This document shows positions 10,803 through 21,133 of a stretch of 64,000 bases of DNA, piece by piece. The stretch's first letter is position 1. Every line of letters starts with the position of its first letter. The notes beneath the pieces were generated by a model that saw only the letters and a list, made by a program, of their open reading frames with translations, did no database searches and had not been told where the DNA came from. The stretch covers positions 12,062,915 through 12,126,914 of the forward strand of contig NC_083572.1 in assembly GCF_027579695.1 (NCBI RefSeq), in the 5' to 3' direction. The position numbers and the translations under genes were made by a program. This stretch comes from Neoarius graeffei (Eukaryota > Chordata > Actinopteri > Siluriformes > Ariidae).

Positions 10803-11513
10803 AGCTACACGTGATTTAGGATTGTTAGACTTTATGATTTTAATATTTTAGAGCTTTTATGATCCTTTATCATTTTAGACTAACCTGACCTTCCTCTTTG
10901 CTAGACATAAACATGGTGTCTTGTTTAAAATTGTTGAGAAAAAATCTCGCACGCTTTGACGTGCATAAATGCTGAAATTGCTGAATCGCTGATATGAATG
11001 TTATTTTGCTTATGCTTAGAAGGCATTGAATTCTGTGTAACTTGTAAGTTACTGTGTGACCTTCTGTCTAAGCTAGACACATTGCTCGAGACGTGTTTTG
11101 GAACATTCTATCAGAACATGAGGGAAATGTTGATATCTGTTCGAACATCTGAAATGTATACAGGATATATTTTCACTTACACACATACATATTCATGGAA
11201 TTAAGGAATTGGAATTAAGATGTGATTTGCTGACCTAGCCATATTCACACACACGCATTCACAAACACACCCACAGATCCACACAGACAGATATCAAACA
11301 GTGATGTTATTTCATCCACACAGATAACACCCACATATAATAACCCTCTGTATTCTTGTCTAAAAGGAGGGACTTGCGAATAAAGATGTGAACTACTTTG
11401 GGGTTCCTGTCTTTCTTCCGCGACTCACCCTCCCAGACGTCTGGGTGACACGGGGGGACTGATCTCGAGATGGTGAGGGCCCGAGAGGTAAAAGAAAAAA
11501 TCTTACACACTGA
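10803..11513 (+). mobile_element. LTR-like insertion in the Tc1 element
   Basis: About 710 bp separates two halves of the Tc1 transposase. It contains an AATAAAG motif near 11379 and blocks such as 'gatttgctgacctag' that recur in reverse orientation near 41.8 kb. This is consistent with a solo LTR, but I could not define matching TG...CA ends or a target duplication. Confidence 0.4.
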
Positions 11514-12097
11514 ATACAGTCAGCCAGAGGTTTGAGACTGGGACGAAGGTTCACATTCCAGCACGACAATGACCCTAAACATACTGCTAAAGCTACACTG
11601 GAGTGGTTTAAAGAGAAACATGTAAATGTATTGGAATGGCCTAATCAAAGCCCAGACCTCAATCCAATTGAGAATCTGTGGCATAACTTGAAGATTGCTG
11701 TACACCAATGCAACCCATCTAACACGAAGAAGTTGGAGCAGTTTTGCCTTGAGGAATGGACAAAAATACCAGTGGCTAGATGTGCTGAGCTTATAGAGTC
11801 ACACCCCAAGAGACTTGCAGCTGTAATTACACCAAAAAGGTGGCTCTACAAAGTATTGACTTTGGGGGGTGAATACCTATTTACACTCCAGATTTCTGCT
11901 TTTTCATTGTAATTATTTTTTTGTGTCACAATAAAAGAATAATTTGCGCCTTTGAAGTGTTGTGTAAATGAAATGGTGCTAACCCCCCAAAATCCATTTT
12001 AATTCCAACTTGTAATGCGACAAAACAGGACAAACACCAAGGCGGATGAATACTTTTGCATGACACTGTATATTCTACCAAAAGCAAATTTCTTGTA

Positions 12098-13681
12098 CGA
12101 CCCCGATTCCAAAAAAGTTGGGACAAAGTACAAATTGTAAATAAAAACGGAATGCAATAATTTACAAATCTCAAAAACTGATATTGTATTCACAATAGAA
12201 CATAGACAACATATCAAATGTCGAAAGTGAGACATTTTGAAATTTCATGCCAAATATTGGCTTATTTGAAATTTCATGACAGCAACACATCTCAAAAAAG
12301 TTGGGACAGGGGCAATAAGAGGCTGGAAAAGTTAAAGGTACAAAAAAGGAACAGCTGGAGAACCAAATTGCAACTCATTAGGTCAATTGGCAATAGGTCA
12401 TTAACATGACTGGGTATAAAAAGAGCATCTTGGAGTGGCAGCGGCTCTCAGAAGTAAAGATGGGAAGAGGATCACCAATCCCCCTAATTCTGCGCCGACA
12501 AATAGTGGAGCAATATCAGAAAGGAGTTTGACAGTGTAAAATTGCAAAGAGTTTGAACATATCATCATCTACAGTGCATAATATCATCAAAAGATTCATA
12601 TAATCCGGAAGAATCTCTGTGCGTAAGGGTCAAGGCCGGAAAACCATACCGGGTGCCCGTGATCTTCGGGCCCTTAGACGGCACTGCATCACATACAGGC
12701 ATGCTTCTGTACTGGAAATCACAAAATGGGCTCAGGAATATTTCCAGAGAACATTATCTGTGAACACAATTCACCGTGCCATCCGCCGTTGCCAGCTAAA
12801 ACTCTATAGTTCAAAGAAGAAGCCGTATCTAAACGTGATCCAGAAGCACAGACGTCTTCTCTGGGCCAAGGCTCATTTAAAATGGACTGTGGCAAAGTGG
12901 AAAACTGTTCTGTGGTCAGACGAATCAAAATTTGAAGTTCTTTATGGAAATCAGGGACGCCGTGTCATTCGGACTAAAGAGGAGAAGGACAACCCGAGTT
13001 ATCATCAGCGCTCAGTTCAGAAGCCTGCATCTCTGATGGTATGGGGTTGCATTAGTGCGTGTGGCATGGGCAGCTTACACATCTGGAAAGACACCATCAA
13101 TGCTGAAAGGTATATCCAGGTTCTAGAGCAACATATGCTCCCATCCAGACGACGTCTCTTTCAGGGAAGACCTTGCATTTTCCAACATGACAATGCCAAA
13201 CCACATACTGCATCAATTACAGCATCATGGCTGCGTAGAAGAAGGGTCCGGGTACTGAACTGGCCAGCCTGCAGTCCAGATCTTTCACCCATAGAAAACA
13301 TTTGGCGCATCATAAAACGGAAGATACGACAAAAAAGACCTAAGACAGTTGAGCAACTAGAATCCTACATTAGACAAGAATGGGTTAACATTCCTATCCC
13401 TAAACTTGAGCAACTTGTCTCCTCAGTCCCCAGATGTTTACAGACTGTTGTAAAGAGAAAAGGGGATGTCTCACAGTGGTAAACATGGCCTTGTCCCAAC
13501 TTTTTTGAGATGTGTTGTTGTCATGAAATTTAAAATCACCTAATTTTTCTCTTTAAATGATACATTTTCTCAGTTTAAACATTTGATATGTCATCTATGT
13601 TCTATTCTGAATAAAATATGGAATTTTGAAACTTCTACATCATTGCATTACTTTGTCCCAACTTTTTTGGAATCGGGGTTG
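12098..13681 (+). mobile_element. Tc1/mariner element (family A, copy 2, nearly intact)
   Basis: Ends CGACCCCGATTCCAAAAAAG and its inverted copy are bordered by TA at 12096-12097 and 13682-13683. The transposase gene occupies 12406-13482 and is the best preserved of the family. It starts only 28 bp after the end of the family B Tc1 element. Confidence 0.93.
12406..13482 (+). pseudogene. Tc1-type transposase with two nonsense codons
   Basis: The frame from the ATG at 12406 (MTGYKKSILEWQRL) to the stop at 13480-13482 is 358 codons plus stop with no frameshift. It has an in-frame TGA at 12529 and TAA at 12601, both in the paired helix-turn-helix DNA-binding region. The catalytic core is complete: WSDESK (first Asp), [10 protein letters not shown] (second Asp) and [11 protein letters not shown] (Glu), with 34 residues between the last two (DD34E). 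The open part alone is 287 codons from 12619. Active Tc1 transposases cut and paste the element at TA sites. This copy would need readthrough or an internal start, giving a protein without its DNA-binding domain. Confidence 0.9.
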
Positions 13682-14739
13682 TACAGTATGTGAGAACAGA
13701 TTTGGCAACAAACTTGATTCTGCTTCTGAAGTGAAGTGTGCTATCAGGAACTAACTTGTCTTGTGGATATTCTACAACATTAATTAAAATGCATCATGTG
13801 TCTATTGATAAAGTACACGTTATAATGATATGCTAATGGTATAACAAATAGAACACTACAGGGCATGCTGTAATAGGAAAATCATCAACTTTGGGTGGCA
13901 GAAGTAGCGTTGGGCCACATCACACCACCCCGTCGTTGATTCTTTTCCTATCGCAGCACACCACGTGTACTGTCTGCCTTACTTAATCAAAAATCATCAG
14001 GTTGCAAACGGTTGTGATGATTATCAAACTCGAGAGGCATTGGAAAATCAAAGCCTCGGCCACAGAGGGAATATCAAATGCCTCCCAATTCAACATACAG
14101 TGCACTACAAAGGGTGCAGAAACAGTTCACCTGTGGCGCCCTGAGGTTATTAAGAGAGAGCTGTGGTTTAGGACTCAGCCACTGCAAACGCGCACCGTTA
14201 ATTAGCTCGGTAGTCTATATACACAAACAATTAAACTTTTCTTACCAACAAGAATACACCTGGCACGTAATTTCACCATGGCGCAAATGCTTTTACAGTC
14301 ACTGGTAATAATCCGTCAACTTATATCTGTTTAAAACTGCATGTTTGTTGCTCAGACTGAATTCCAAGTGAGTTTTCCTTTCCCTGTTGTCGCACATAGG
14401 TGCGTTGCTAGGTAACTGAAATGTAACGTTTTCATTGGTGCAAATAAACAGCACGCGGGCAGTTTCTCCAATATGATTGGTTACTAAGTCAAGTGACGCA
14501 AAATATGTGCGCCGACTGTGGCTCTGTTTTGCAGTACTTATCTTCACCACGAGTGGTCGTAAATGTTTTTTTAATTGACGAAATTATTTTATTTTTATAT
14601 TTTTTATTTTTATTTAGATACTTGGTGGCGTTCAAAGGACTCAAACATCCTTAAAACCCAGTGTCAACATCTTTTTGGTGTAAAATTAGCGAACTAACTA
14701 ACATTCGCAGTAAGAATTATAATATAACCATTTTATTTA
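13682..14739. other. Intergenic stretch with one inverted repeat
   Basis: No coding exon is recognisable. At about 13868-13970 there is an inverted repeat (GGAAAATCATCAAC paired with GTTGATTCTTTTCC, about 55 bp apart) inside a 'gggtggcag...ccacatcacaccaccc' context. A related but decayed sequence is near 55385-55460. From 14570 on, the sequence becomes strongly AT-rich. Confidence 0.45.
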
Positions 14740-15249
14740 AAATGTATTTGGCACTTTATTTACATTTACGATACAGTATAAATTAATAAATAATAGCACG
14801 ATCATTGATAAAAAAAATAAATAAACATATAAAGTAAATAAAACATAGAGCAAAAGCACAACAATCAATCTTAAATCAGTTTTTTTTAATGAATAGGAAT
14901 ATGAGGGTAATGTGCTAGTAAAAGTAAGGGAAGTAATAAAAGCGAGTGAAATCGTAAAGGGAGTAAAACAAGGTTTTTGCTGTTGATGTGTCAAAATGAG
15001 TAATGGATGAAGCTCGATTATAAAAAAAATACTCAATGAAAATAGCTTTACTTTCTAAAAATATGCCATTTAATATTATTATGCAGTATTATTACAAATA
15101 AATGATGCTTATGAGTTATAAAAATATAAAATAAAGTTTCGTGTGTGTGTGTGTGTGTGTGTGTGTACTGTATATGAAATAAAGTGAATAAAAAGGTTTT
15201 TGCTGTTGTGTTAAAATCAGTAATGGATAAAGCTCGATTATAAATCAAA

Positions 15250-15307
<58 letters not shown>

Positions 15308-16068
15308 CCTTTTTCATTTAAAAGAGCTTTACTTTCTAAAAATATGACATTTAACATTATTTAATATTATTATAAAAATAGTATTACAAATAAACGACGA
15401 TTGAGTTATAAAAATACAAAATAAAGTGGGAAAAATATATATATAAAATAAAGTGAATAAAAAAGGTTTTTGCTGTTGTGTTAAAATCAGTAATGGATAA
15501 AGGTCGATTATAAATAAAAAAATAGATAGATATAGATAGATACATCCTTTTTTCATTTAAAAGAGCTTTACTCTCTAAAAATATGACATTTAACATTATT
15601 TAATATTATTATAAAAATAGTATTACAAATAAACGACGATTGAGTTATAAAAATACAAAATAAAGTGGGAAAAAAATATATATATATATAAAATAAAGTG
15701 AATAAAAAAGGTTTTTGCTGTTGTGTTAAAATCAGTAATGGATAAAGGTCGATTATAAATAAAAAATAGATAGATATAGATAGATAGATCCTTTTTTCAT
15801 TTAAAAGAGCTTTACATTCTAAAAATATATGACATTTAACATTATTTAATATTATTATAAAAAATCGTATTACAAATAAACGATGATTATTAGTTTTATA
15901 TATATATACAATCACTTTATTTTATGTTTATATAAAACGTGAAATAAAATGAATAAAAAAGGTTTTTGCTGTTGATGTGTTCAAATCAGTCATGGATAAA
16001 GCTAGGTTATAAATAAAAAAAAAACATTTTTTTTCATTTAAGAGAGTTTTACTTGATAAAAATATTAC

Positions 16069-16113
<45 letters not shown>

Positions 16114-16145
16114 AATAGTATTATGAATAAACGATGTTTATGAGT
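14740..16145. repeat. AT-rich tandem array, about 240-bp units
   Basis: The block 'agctttactttctaaaaata' recurs at about 15043, 15324, 15563, 15807 and (decayed) 16044, giving a period of about 237-281 bp. Each unit also carries 'ggtttttgctgttg', 'aaaatcagtaatggataaag', a GATA microsatellite of variable length and 'aaataaagtg'. The array also contains (GT)n near 15140-15166, (GATA)n at 15250-15306 and (TTA)n at 16070-16112. Long minus-strand open frames here are low-complexity artefacts of the repeat. Confidence 0.85.
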
Positions 16146-16269
16146 TATAAAATATAACTGTCAATTGTGAATATTTTTAAAATTATTATATTTTACTTTT
16201 TATTTTGCTGAGTGAAGTTTTCACAGAGATGAGATATTCCGTCCTTGAACATCTAGTAGACAGTAAACA

Positions 16270-16456
16270 GCCTGAGATCAGGCAGGCTGTGCAAGATTTG
16301 CGCGTTCATGAAAACGTCGCGCGCTGGGCTGGAAGGCGCGCCTGCGCGTTCACGCGAGTGTGAGTGTGAGCGCGAGCGAGAGTGCAATCATCCTTTTCTT
16401 TTTTTCTTTCTTTCTTTTTTTTTTCTTTTTTCGAGTCCGTCTCTGTCGCGGGGAAG
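16270..16456 (+). promoter_or_regulatory. syngr1: CpG-rich promoter and 5' UTR of syngr1
   Basis: After the AT-rich array the composition switches abruptly to CpG-rich sequence (gcgcgc, gcgcgcctgcgcg and similar), which continues past exon 1 to about 16870. A polypyrimidine tract lies at about 16390-16432 and the start codon is at 16457. No TATA box is evident. The CpG island and its place at the first coding exon support a promoter, but the transcription start cannot be fixed from the sequence. Confidence 0.6.
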
Positions 16457-16555
16457 ATGGAGGGCACGGCGTACGGAGCGGGCAGGGCCGGAGGAGCCTT
16501 CGACCCCCTCACCTTCCTCCAGCAGCCTCACACCGTCCTGCGCATGGTCTCCTGG
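16457..16555 (+). CDS. syngr1: Synaptogyrin-1, coding exon 1
   Basis: This 99-bp exon encodes residues 1-33, beginning MEGTAYGAGRAGGAFDPLTF and ending HTVLRMVSW, then a consensus gtgagt donor in phase 0. The MEGxAYGAGxAGGAFDP start is the cytoplasmic N terminus of synaptogyrins, closest to synaptogyrin-1 as I remember it. Synaptogyrins are four-pass MARVEL-domain proteins of synaptic and other small vesicles, with roles in vesicle biogenesis and exocytosis. The start is set by the family N terminus. The exon lies inside a CpG island, and the following intron is about 39.5 kb. The minor alternatives are synaptogyrin-2 or -3, which fit less well. Confidence 0.93.
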
Positions 16556-17022
16556 GTGAGTGCGCGAGACAAAACACCAGTTTGTTTGTTTGTTTGTTTG
16601 TTTGTTTTCGGAATCAAAATAATGCCGATGCCCAGCGCGTGAAGGAAGTCGCGCGCTCGGCACTCGTCATGTTTACGCATGCGTGAGTAGCCTGCTGTGG
16701 CGCTTGGGTGACTGGCTCTGTGGCTGCTGGTGATCCGCGCGCGTGCAGAATGACAGCTGTCAGCATGTCACTGCGTCTTGCCATGACATGATGACATGAT
16801 GTCGCGCGCGCGCTGGTCACAGTGACTTCAGGCTGTAGCAGCAGACTGACACACTGCAGGCAGTCCCGAGCCTTCACCCGCCACAGCAGCATAATTGTGT
16901 CCGAAGGGAGGAAAATCAACAGCTGAGGATGTTCCTGCCCTCCTGTTTTTCTTTCCCACTCCTGCAGAGACTCCTAAAGTGGTTTATGTCTAATTGTTTT
17001 CTTTCTTCATACATGATCCTGA

Positions 17023-17275
17023 GGGCGGCACGGTGGTGTAGTGGTTAGCGCTGTCGCCTCACAGCAAGAAGGTCCGGGTTCGAGCCCCGTGGCCGGCGAG
17101 GGCCTTTCTGTGCGGAGTTTGCATGTTCTCCCCGTGGGTTTCCTCCGGGTGCTCCGGTTTCCTCCACAGTCCAAAGACATGCAGGTTAGGTTAACTGGTG
17201 ACTCTAAATTGACCGTAGGTGTGAATGTGTCAGCCTGTAGAACAGAGCAAGCTGGAGCCTATCCCAGGTCGTGAC
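17023..17275 (+). mobile_element. tRNA-derived SINE (family S1), 3'-deleted copy
   Basis: It begins GGCGGCACGGTGGTGTAGTG with an A-box-like region, and has the B-box GGTTCGAGCCC of a tRNA-derived promoter. It is followed by the S1 body ('tttgcatgttctccccgtg', 'agtccaaagacatgcaggtt'). An internal deletion joins 'gtgaatgtgtcagcctgtag' to the 3' part. It is the first of four S1 copies packed between 17.02 and 18.18 kb, just inside intron 1. Confidence 0.85.
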
Positions 17276-17425
17276 AGGGCTGACACATAGACACACACTC
17301 ACATTCACATCTACGGTCAATTTAGCGCCACCAATTAGCCTAACCTGCCGACCACGGGGCTCAAACCCAAGACCTTCTTGCTGTGAGGCAACAGTGCTAA
17401 CCACTACACCACCGTGCTGCCCTTC
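17276..17425 (-). mobile_element. tRNA-derived SINE (family S1), truncated reverse copy
   Basis: The reverse complement contains the S1 tRNA-like head (GGTGGTGTAGTGGTTAGCAC) and part of the body ('taggttaggctaattggtgg'). It lacks the section between the head and the 'taaattgaccgtag' block. It sits tail to tail with the preceding forward copy. Confidence 0.8.
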
Positions 17426-17483
17426 CAAGAGAATCCAAGAGAGCAAAACTGCCCAAGCTTCCTATCACAGACATCAATCTATC

Positions 17484-17846
17484 CATCATCTCTAGCCGCT
17501 TTATCCTGTTCTACAGGGTCGCAGGCAAGCTGGAGCCTATCCCAGCTGACTACGGGCGAAAGGCGGGGTACACCCTGGACAAGTCGCCAGGTCATCACAG
17601 GGCTGACACATAGACACAGACAACCATTCACACTCACATTCACACCTACGCTCAATTTAGAGTCACCAGTTAACCTAACCTGCATGTCTTTGGACTGTGG
17701 GGGAAACCGGAGCACCCGGAGGAAACCCACGTGGACACGGGGAGAACATGCAAACTCCACACATAAAGGCCCTCGCCGGCCACGGGGCTCGAACCCGGAC
17801 CTTCTTGCTGTGAGGCGACAGTGCTAACCATGACACCACCGTGCCG
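17484..17846 (-). mobile_element. tRNA-derived SINE (family S1), reverse copy
   Basis: A nearly full-length S1 SINE in reverse orientation, from the 3' end ('tctctagccgctttatcctg') to the head ('ccaccgtgccgccct'). The B-box reads GGTTCGAGCCC on the minus strand. Confidence 0.9.
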
Positions 17847-18183
17847 CCCTCATCTCATCTCATCTCATTATCTCTAGCCGCTTTATCCTTCTACAGGGTC
17901 GCAGGCAAGCTGGAGCCTATCCCAGCTGACTACGGGCGAGAGGCGGGGTACACCCTGGACAAGTCGCCAGGTCATCACAGGGCTGACACATAGACGCACA
18001 CTCACATTCACATCTACGGTCAATTTAGCGCCACCAGTTAGCCTAACCTGCATGTCTTTGGACTGTCGGGGAAACCGTAGCACCCGGAGGAAACCCACGC
18101 AGACATGTGCAGAACATGCAAACTCCACACAGAACCCAGCTGTGAGGCGACAGTGCTAACCACTACGCCACCGTGCCACCCCT
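17847..18183 (-). mobile_element. tRNA-derived SINE (family S1), reverse copy, part of head deleted
   Basis: Directly abuts the previous copy through a (tcatc)n tail. The body is full length, but the sequence between 'gaactccacacag' and 'ctgtgaggcgacag' is shortened, removing most of the B-box region. Confidence 0.85.
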
Positions 18184-18655
18184 GTCAAGGACATACTTTT
18201 TCCAAACACTTTCCAATCCTAGGCATCTGTGAGCTCATGAATGTGGAAGGGCATGGATCATGATTTCCTCCAAGGTGGTTACACCAGGATCCAACGACAC
18301 AGTGTTTGTTTTTGTCTTGCACAATGATCACCGTGTCACATCAGGCAGTCCGAGTGCAATAAATTCTTGTCTTGGTCAGGAGACTGGCAACGCTACAAGT
18401 TTGACCCTGACTAATCACCGTTCACGTCTTTTGCATTTCGTCAAGGAGGAGGAAATTGTAAGAAATTGGTAATTGATGGAATGGTAAGGAAAACATTGTC
18501 GTTGAGAAAATCACAACAAATGCACGTTGAAATAATGCTAAATTTGTGTGGTGTGCTCTCGATATTACATCACCCTCTGATGCAGCATGAGCAGCAGTTC
18601 AAAAAGATGCAGTAGGCTGGTTTCACATGTCTCTGAGGATGCACATCATAGCTCG
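18184..18655. other. Intron 1 sequence, nothing recognised
   Basis: No repeat end, exon or microsatellite of note was recognised in this stretch of intron 1. Confidence 0.4.
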
Positions 18656-18743
18656 CAGGGGCGCAGATAGGATTTTTGAACTGGGGGGGACTGAGCTGTC
18701 AGCAAATGATTCCATTTTGTGTATACGGTATATGTATGTGTGC

Positions 18744-18791
<48 letters not shown>

Positions 18792-18794
18792 GCA

Positions 18795-19713
18795 CACACT
18801 ACCGTTCAAAAGTTTGGGGTCACTTTGAAATGTCCTTATTTTTGAAAGAAAAGCACTGTTCTTTTCAATGAAGATCACTTTAAACTAATCAGAAATCCAC
18901 TCTATACATTGCTAATGTGGTAAATGACTATTCTAGCTGCAAATGTCTGGTTTTTGGTGCAATATCTCCATAGGTGTATAGAGGCCCATTTCCAGCAACT
19001 CTCACTCCAGTGTTCTAATGGTACAATGTGTTTGCTCATTGCCTCAGAAGGCTAATGGATGATTAGAAAACCCTTGTACAATCATGTTAGCACAGCTGAA
19101 AACAGTTGAGCTCTTTAGAGAAGCTATAAAACTGACCTTCCTTTGAGCAGATTGAGTTTCTGGAGCGCGGCGGCACGGTGGTGTAGTGGTTAGCGCTGTC
19201 GCCTCACAGCAAGAAGGTCCGGGTTCGAGCCCCGGGGCCGGCGAGGGCCTTTCTGTGCGGAGTTTGCATGTTCTCCCCGTGTCCGCGTGGGTTTCCTCCG
19301 GGTGCTCCGGTTTCCCCCACAGTCCAAAGACATGCAGGTTAGGTTAACTGGTGACTCTAAATTGACCGTAGGTGTGAATGTGAGTGTGAATGGTTGTCTG
19401 GGTCTATGTGTCAGCCCTGTGATGACCTGGCGACTTGTCCAGGGTGTACCCCGCCTTTCGCCCGTAGTCAGCTGGGATAGGCTCCAGCTTGCCTGCGACC
19501 CTGTAGAAGGATAAAGCGGCTAGAGATAATGAGATGAGATGAGTTTCTGGAGCATCACATTTGTGGGGTCGATTAAATGCTCAAAATGGCCAGAAAAATG
19601 TCTTGACTATATTTTCTATTCATTTTACAACTTATGGTGGTAAATAAAAGTGTGACTTTTCATGGAAAACACAAAATTGTCTGGGTGACCCCAAACTTTT
19701 GAACGGTAGTGTG
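18795..19713. mobile_element. Tc1-like MITE
   Basis: Inverted ends CACACTACCGTTCAAAAG...CTTTTGAACGGTAGTGTG, continuing into 'tttggggtcac/gtgaccccaaa', are typical of Tc1-derived MITEs. The right side is bordered by TA. There is no transposase. An S1 SINE is inserted at 19167-19540. Confidence 0.85.
19167..19540 (+). mobile_element. tRNA-derived SINE (family S1), full length
   Basis: Full-length S1 copy with a perfect 13-bp target duplication GAGTTTCTGGAGC (19154-19166 and 19541-19553). The tRNA-like head is followed by the S1 body and a 'gagataatgagatgagat' tail. Confidence 0.95.
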
Positions 19714-20071
19714 TATACATGTTATTTCACCTCCCTCACTGCCATCACCAGGAACTACCTGCAGGCCAGGACAATGATAACATTTTAACATAGCCTATGG
19801 AAATCCAAAGTTTACACATTATCATCACGCACAGAAATTGCAAAACTAGTTTTAAAACCGCTAAGTTCCAACTGTTAACCATAGCGAGAGGCTGGGCTAC
19901 ATGTGTGTGTGTAAAGTGTAAACCAGTGCATCCTGACTTTCTAACTATGCCTGTGTGTTGTGTGAGCGGCAGTCAGTCAACAACTCTTCGCAAAGTTTCC
20001 TTATGAAACAATATGCTCGCTGAAATTATGGCAGGGAACGCCAGATTAAACATTAAAACTGCCTTCTTCTG

Positions 20072-20262
20072 GGGGCGTCGTGGCTCAGGTGGTTAAGGCG
20101 CCATACCATGAATGCGGGCGACCCGGGTTCGATTCCGGCCCGAGGTCATTTCCCGATCCCTTCCCGTCTCTCTCTCCCGCTCATTTCCTGTCTCTACACT
20201 GTCCTATCCAATAAAGGTGCAAAAAGCCCAAAAAAATATCTTTAAAAAAAAAAAAAAAAAAA
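20072..20262 (+). mobile_element. tRNA-derived SINE (family S2), full length
   Basis: The head GGCGTCGTGGCTCAGGTGG and the B-box GGTTCGATTCC are tRNA-like. The body includes 'gaggtcatttcccgatccc' and 'ctacactgtcctatccaat', ending in poly-A. The target duplication ACTGCCTTCT is present on both sides. Other copies are at 42957-43132 (reverse) and 63227-63401. Confidence 0.92.
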
Positions 20263-20420
20263 ACTGCCTTCTGAGCACTGTATCTACAGGCTACCACCGA
20301 AAGAAGGAGGCTACCAGAAAGGCATCTCTACACCGTACGATTTTACTTTCACTACGACATTACTTTGAACAGAATATCAAAAAATTGCAAGGTGATATGA
20401 TAAAGTAAGGCACAGTTTAC

Positions 20421-20489
20421 TTACAGTCTTTTTTTTTTTGTTTGAAAAAACGATGCAATCGTTTTCTGCCTTTTGGTACCCTTCATCAT
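20421..20489 (-). pseudogene. ZMYM/hAT-type N-terminal peptide with PIP-like motif
   Basis: The minus strand reads MMKGTKRQKTIASFFQTKKK near the right end of the hAT element. QKTIASFF fits the PCNA-interacting PIP-box pattern (Q-x-x-I-x-x-F-F) and is followed by basic residues. From memory, ZMYM1-like hAT proteins often start with a short K-R-Q-x-x-L/I-x-x-F-F peptide. No zinc fingers or transposase follow, so this is a leftover of the first coding region. Confidence 0.45.
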
Positions 20490-20902
20490 GCCGTGTTGGG
20501 GTCCTGAACTAGGAGGAGCTGTCCCCGATATGCCTGTCAAAGTCGTTGTGGGTAACCATAGCAACCAAGCTCGAGCTCGCAACCTGTGCAGTCTGCGCAG
20601 TTGCAACTATACTGCTGTGCACCTCAATAACCCGAATGGTAATTAGTCTTTTGATTTTTCCGTGAGGTTTGCCTTATGCAAAGAAAGACAGCATAGACGT
20701 TTTTTCCTCCCTATAAGTGGGGGGGACCGAACGAGGTGAATTTAAATCTGGGTGGGACGAATCCCCCCCGTCCCACCCTCTATCTGCGCCCGTGATAGCT
20801 CGTTCAAGTAAGGCAAATAATCAAAGCTTGGTTGCAGTGAGGGGAAAAACGTTTTTAGCATTCCCACTGTTTAAATAATATTGGCTGGCGTTGAGTGGTA
20901 TA

Positions 20903-20974
20903 TCAGATATATTCCATTCAGCTAGCATGATACTGAACAAGTCGAAGACGACTAGCTGAATGGAATATATCTGA
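20903..20974. repeat. Perfect 23-bp inverted repeat
   Basis: The arm at 20903-20925 is the exact reverse complement of 20952-20974, with a 26-bp loop. It reads TCAGATATATTCCATTC and onward to gctag. It may be the end of a degraded element. It is followed by an (ATT)n microsatellite at 21003-21038. Confidence 0.8.
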
Positions 20975-21005
20975 CACACCATGAAAAAAGCCAGACAATA
21001 TTATA

Positions 21006-21038
<33 letters not shown>

Positions 21039-21039
21039 A

Positions 21040-21133
21040 TACATAGACATTCCTTTCGGGTGTTCAACGCGTCTTTCTGTTTCAAAATTCTCTCAAAATC
21101 TTCCGTATTTAATAAAGCAAACCTGACGGCCAT
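21040..21133 (-). pseudogene. Short coding-like scrap, possibly Crypton/KIAA1958-like
   Basis: The minus strand reads MAVRFALLNTEDFERILKQK, then DALNTRKE. The 'RF-x(6)-DFE-x-I-x(2)-KDA-x-NT-x-K' pattern reminds me of the start of Crypton-derived (KIAA1958/DUF3504-type) proteins. Nothing more follows before the microsatellite. The resemblance is weak and from memory. Confidence 0.3.

Larger units (their letters stand above)
8792..12068 (+). mobile_element. Tc1/mariner element (family B), split by two insertions
   Basis: The left terminus CAGTGTCTTGGAAAAGGATT and a right terminus ending ...TTTTGCATGACACTG are inverted repeats, each bordered by TA. Transposase sequence runs forward in pieces: 10169-10800 (N-terminal and central part, many stops) and 11532-11850 ([15 protein letters not shown] ... 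[12 protein letters not shown], holding the second Asp and the Glu with DD34E spacing). The insertions are the THAP/SWIM element at 9014-10037 and an LTR-like block at about 10803-11513. Confidence 0.85.
18656..20794 (-). mobile_element. hAT element (ZMYM-like), with nested insertions
   Basis: Ends CAGGGGCGCAGATAGGA and TCTATCTGCGCCCGTG are inverted repeats. They are flanked by the perfect 8-bp duplication ATAGCTCG (18648-18655 and 20795-20802). A short minus-strand coding start with a PIP-like motif lies at 20489-20421. Nested inside are a (TA)n microsatellite at 18747-18788, a Tc1-like MITE with its own SINE, and a second SINE type at 20072-20262. Confidence 0.88.

Noticed and set aside
14737-15915. 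Minus-strand frames with YLSIYLSIYL-type peptides as membrane proteins
   Set aside because: They translate GATA microsatellites and AT-rich tandem units.
16308-16686. Alternative frames around the promoter and exon 1
   Set aside because: They overlap the polypyrimidine tract and the CpG-rich exon in other frames. The synaptogyrin N terminus clearly uses the frame starting at 16457.
17023-19545. tRNA genes at the SINE heads
   Set aside because: They have A- and B-box-like motifs but are fused to a long SINE body, carry target duplications and occur in many near-identical copies. They do not fold as complete tRNAs.
20072-20150. A tRNA gene at the S2 head
   Set aside because: Same reasons: S2 body, poly-A tail and target duplication ACTGCCTTCT.
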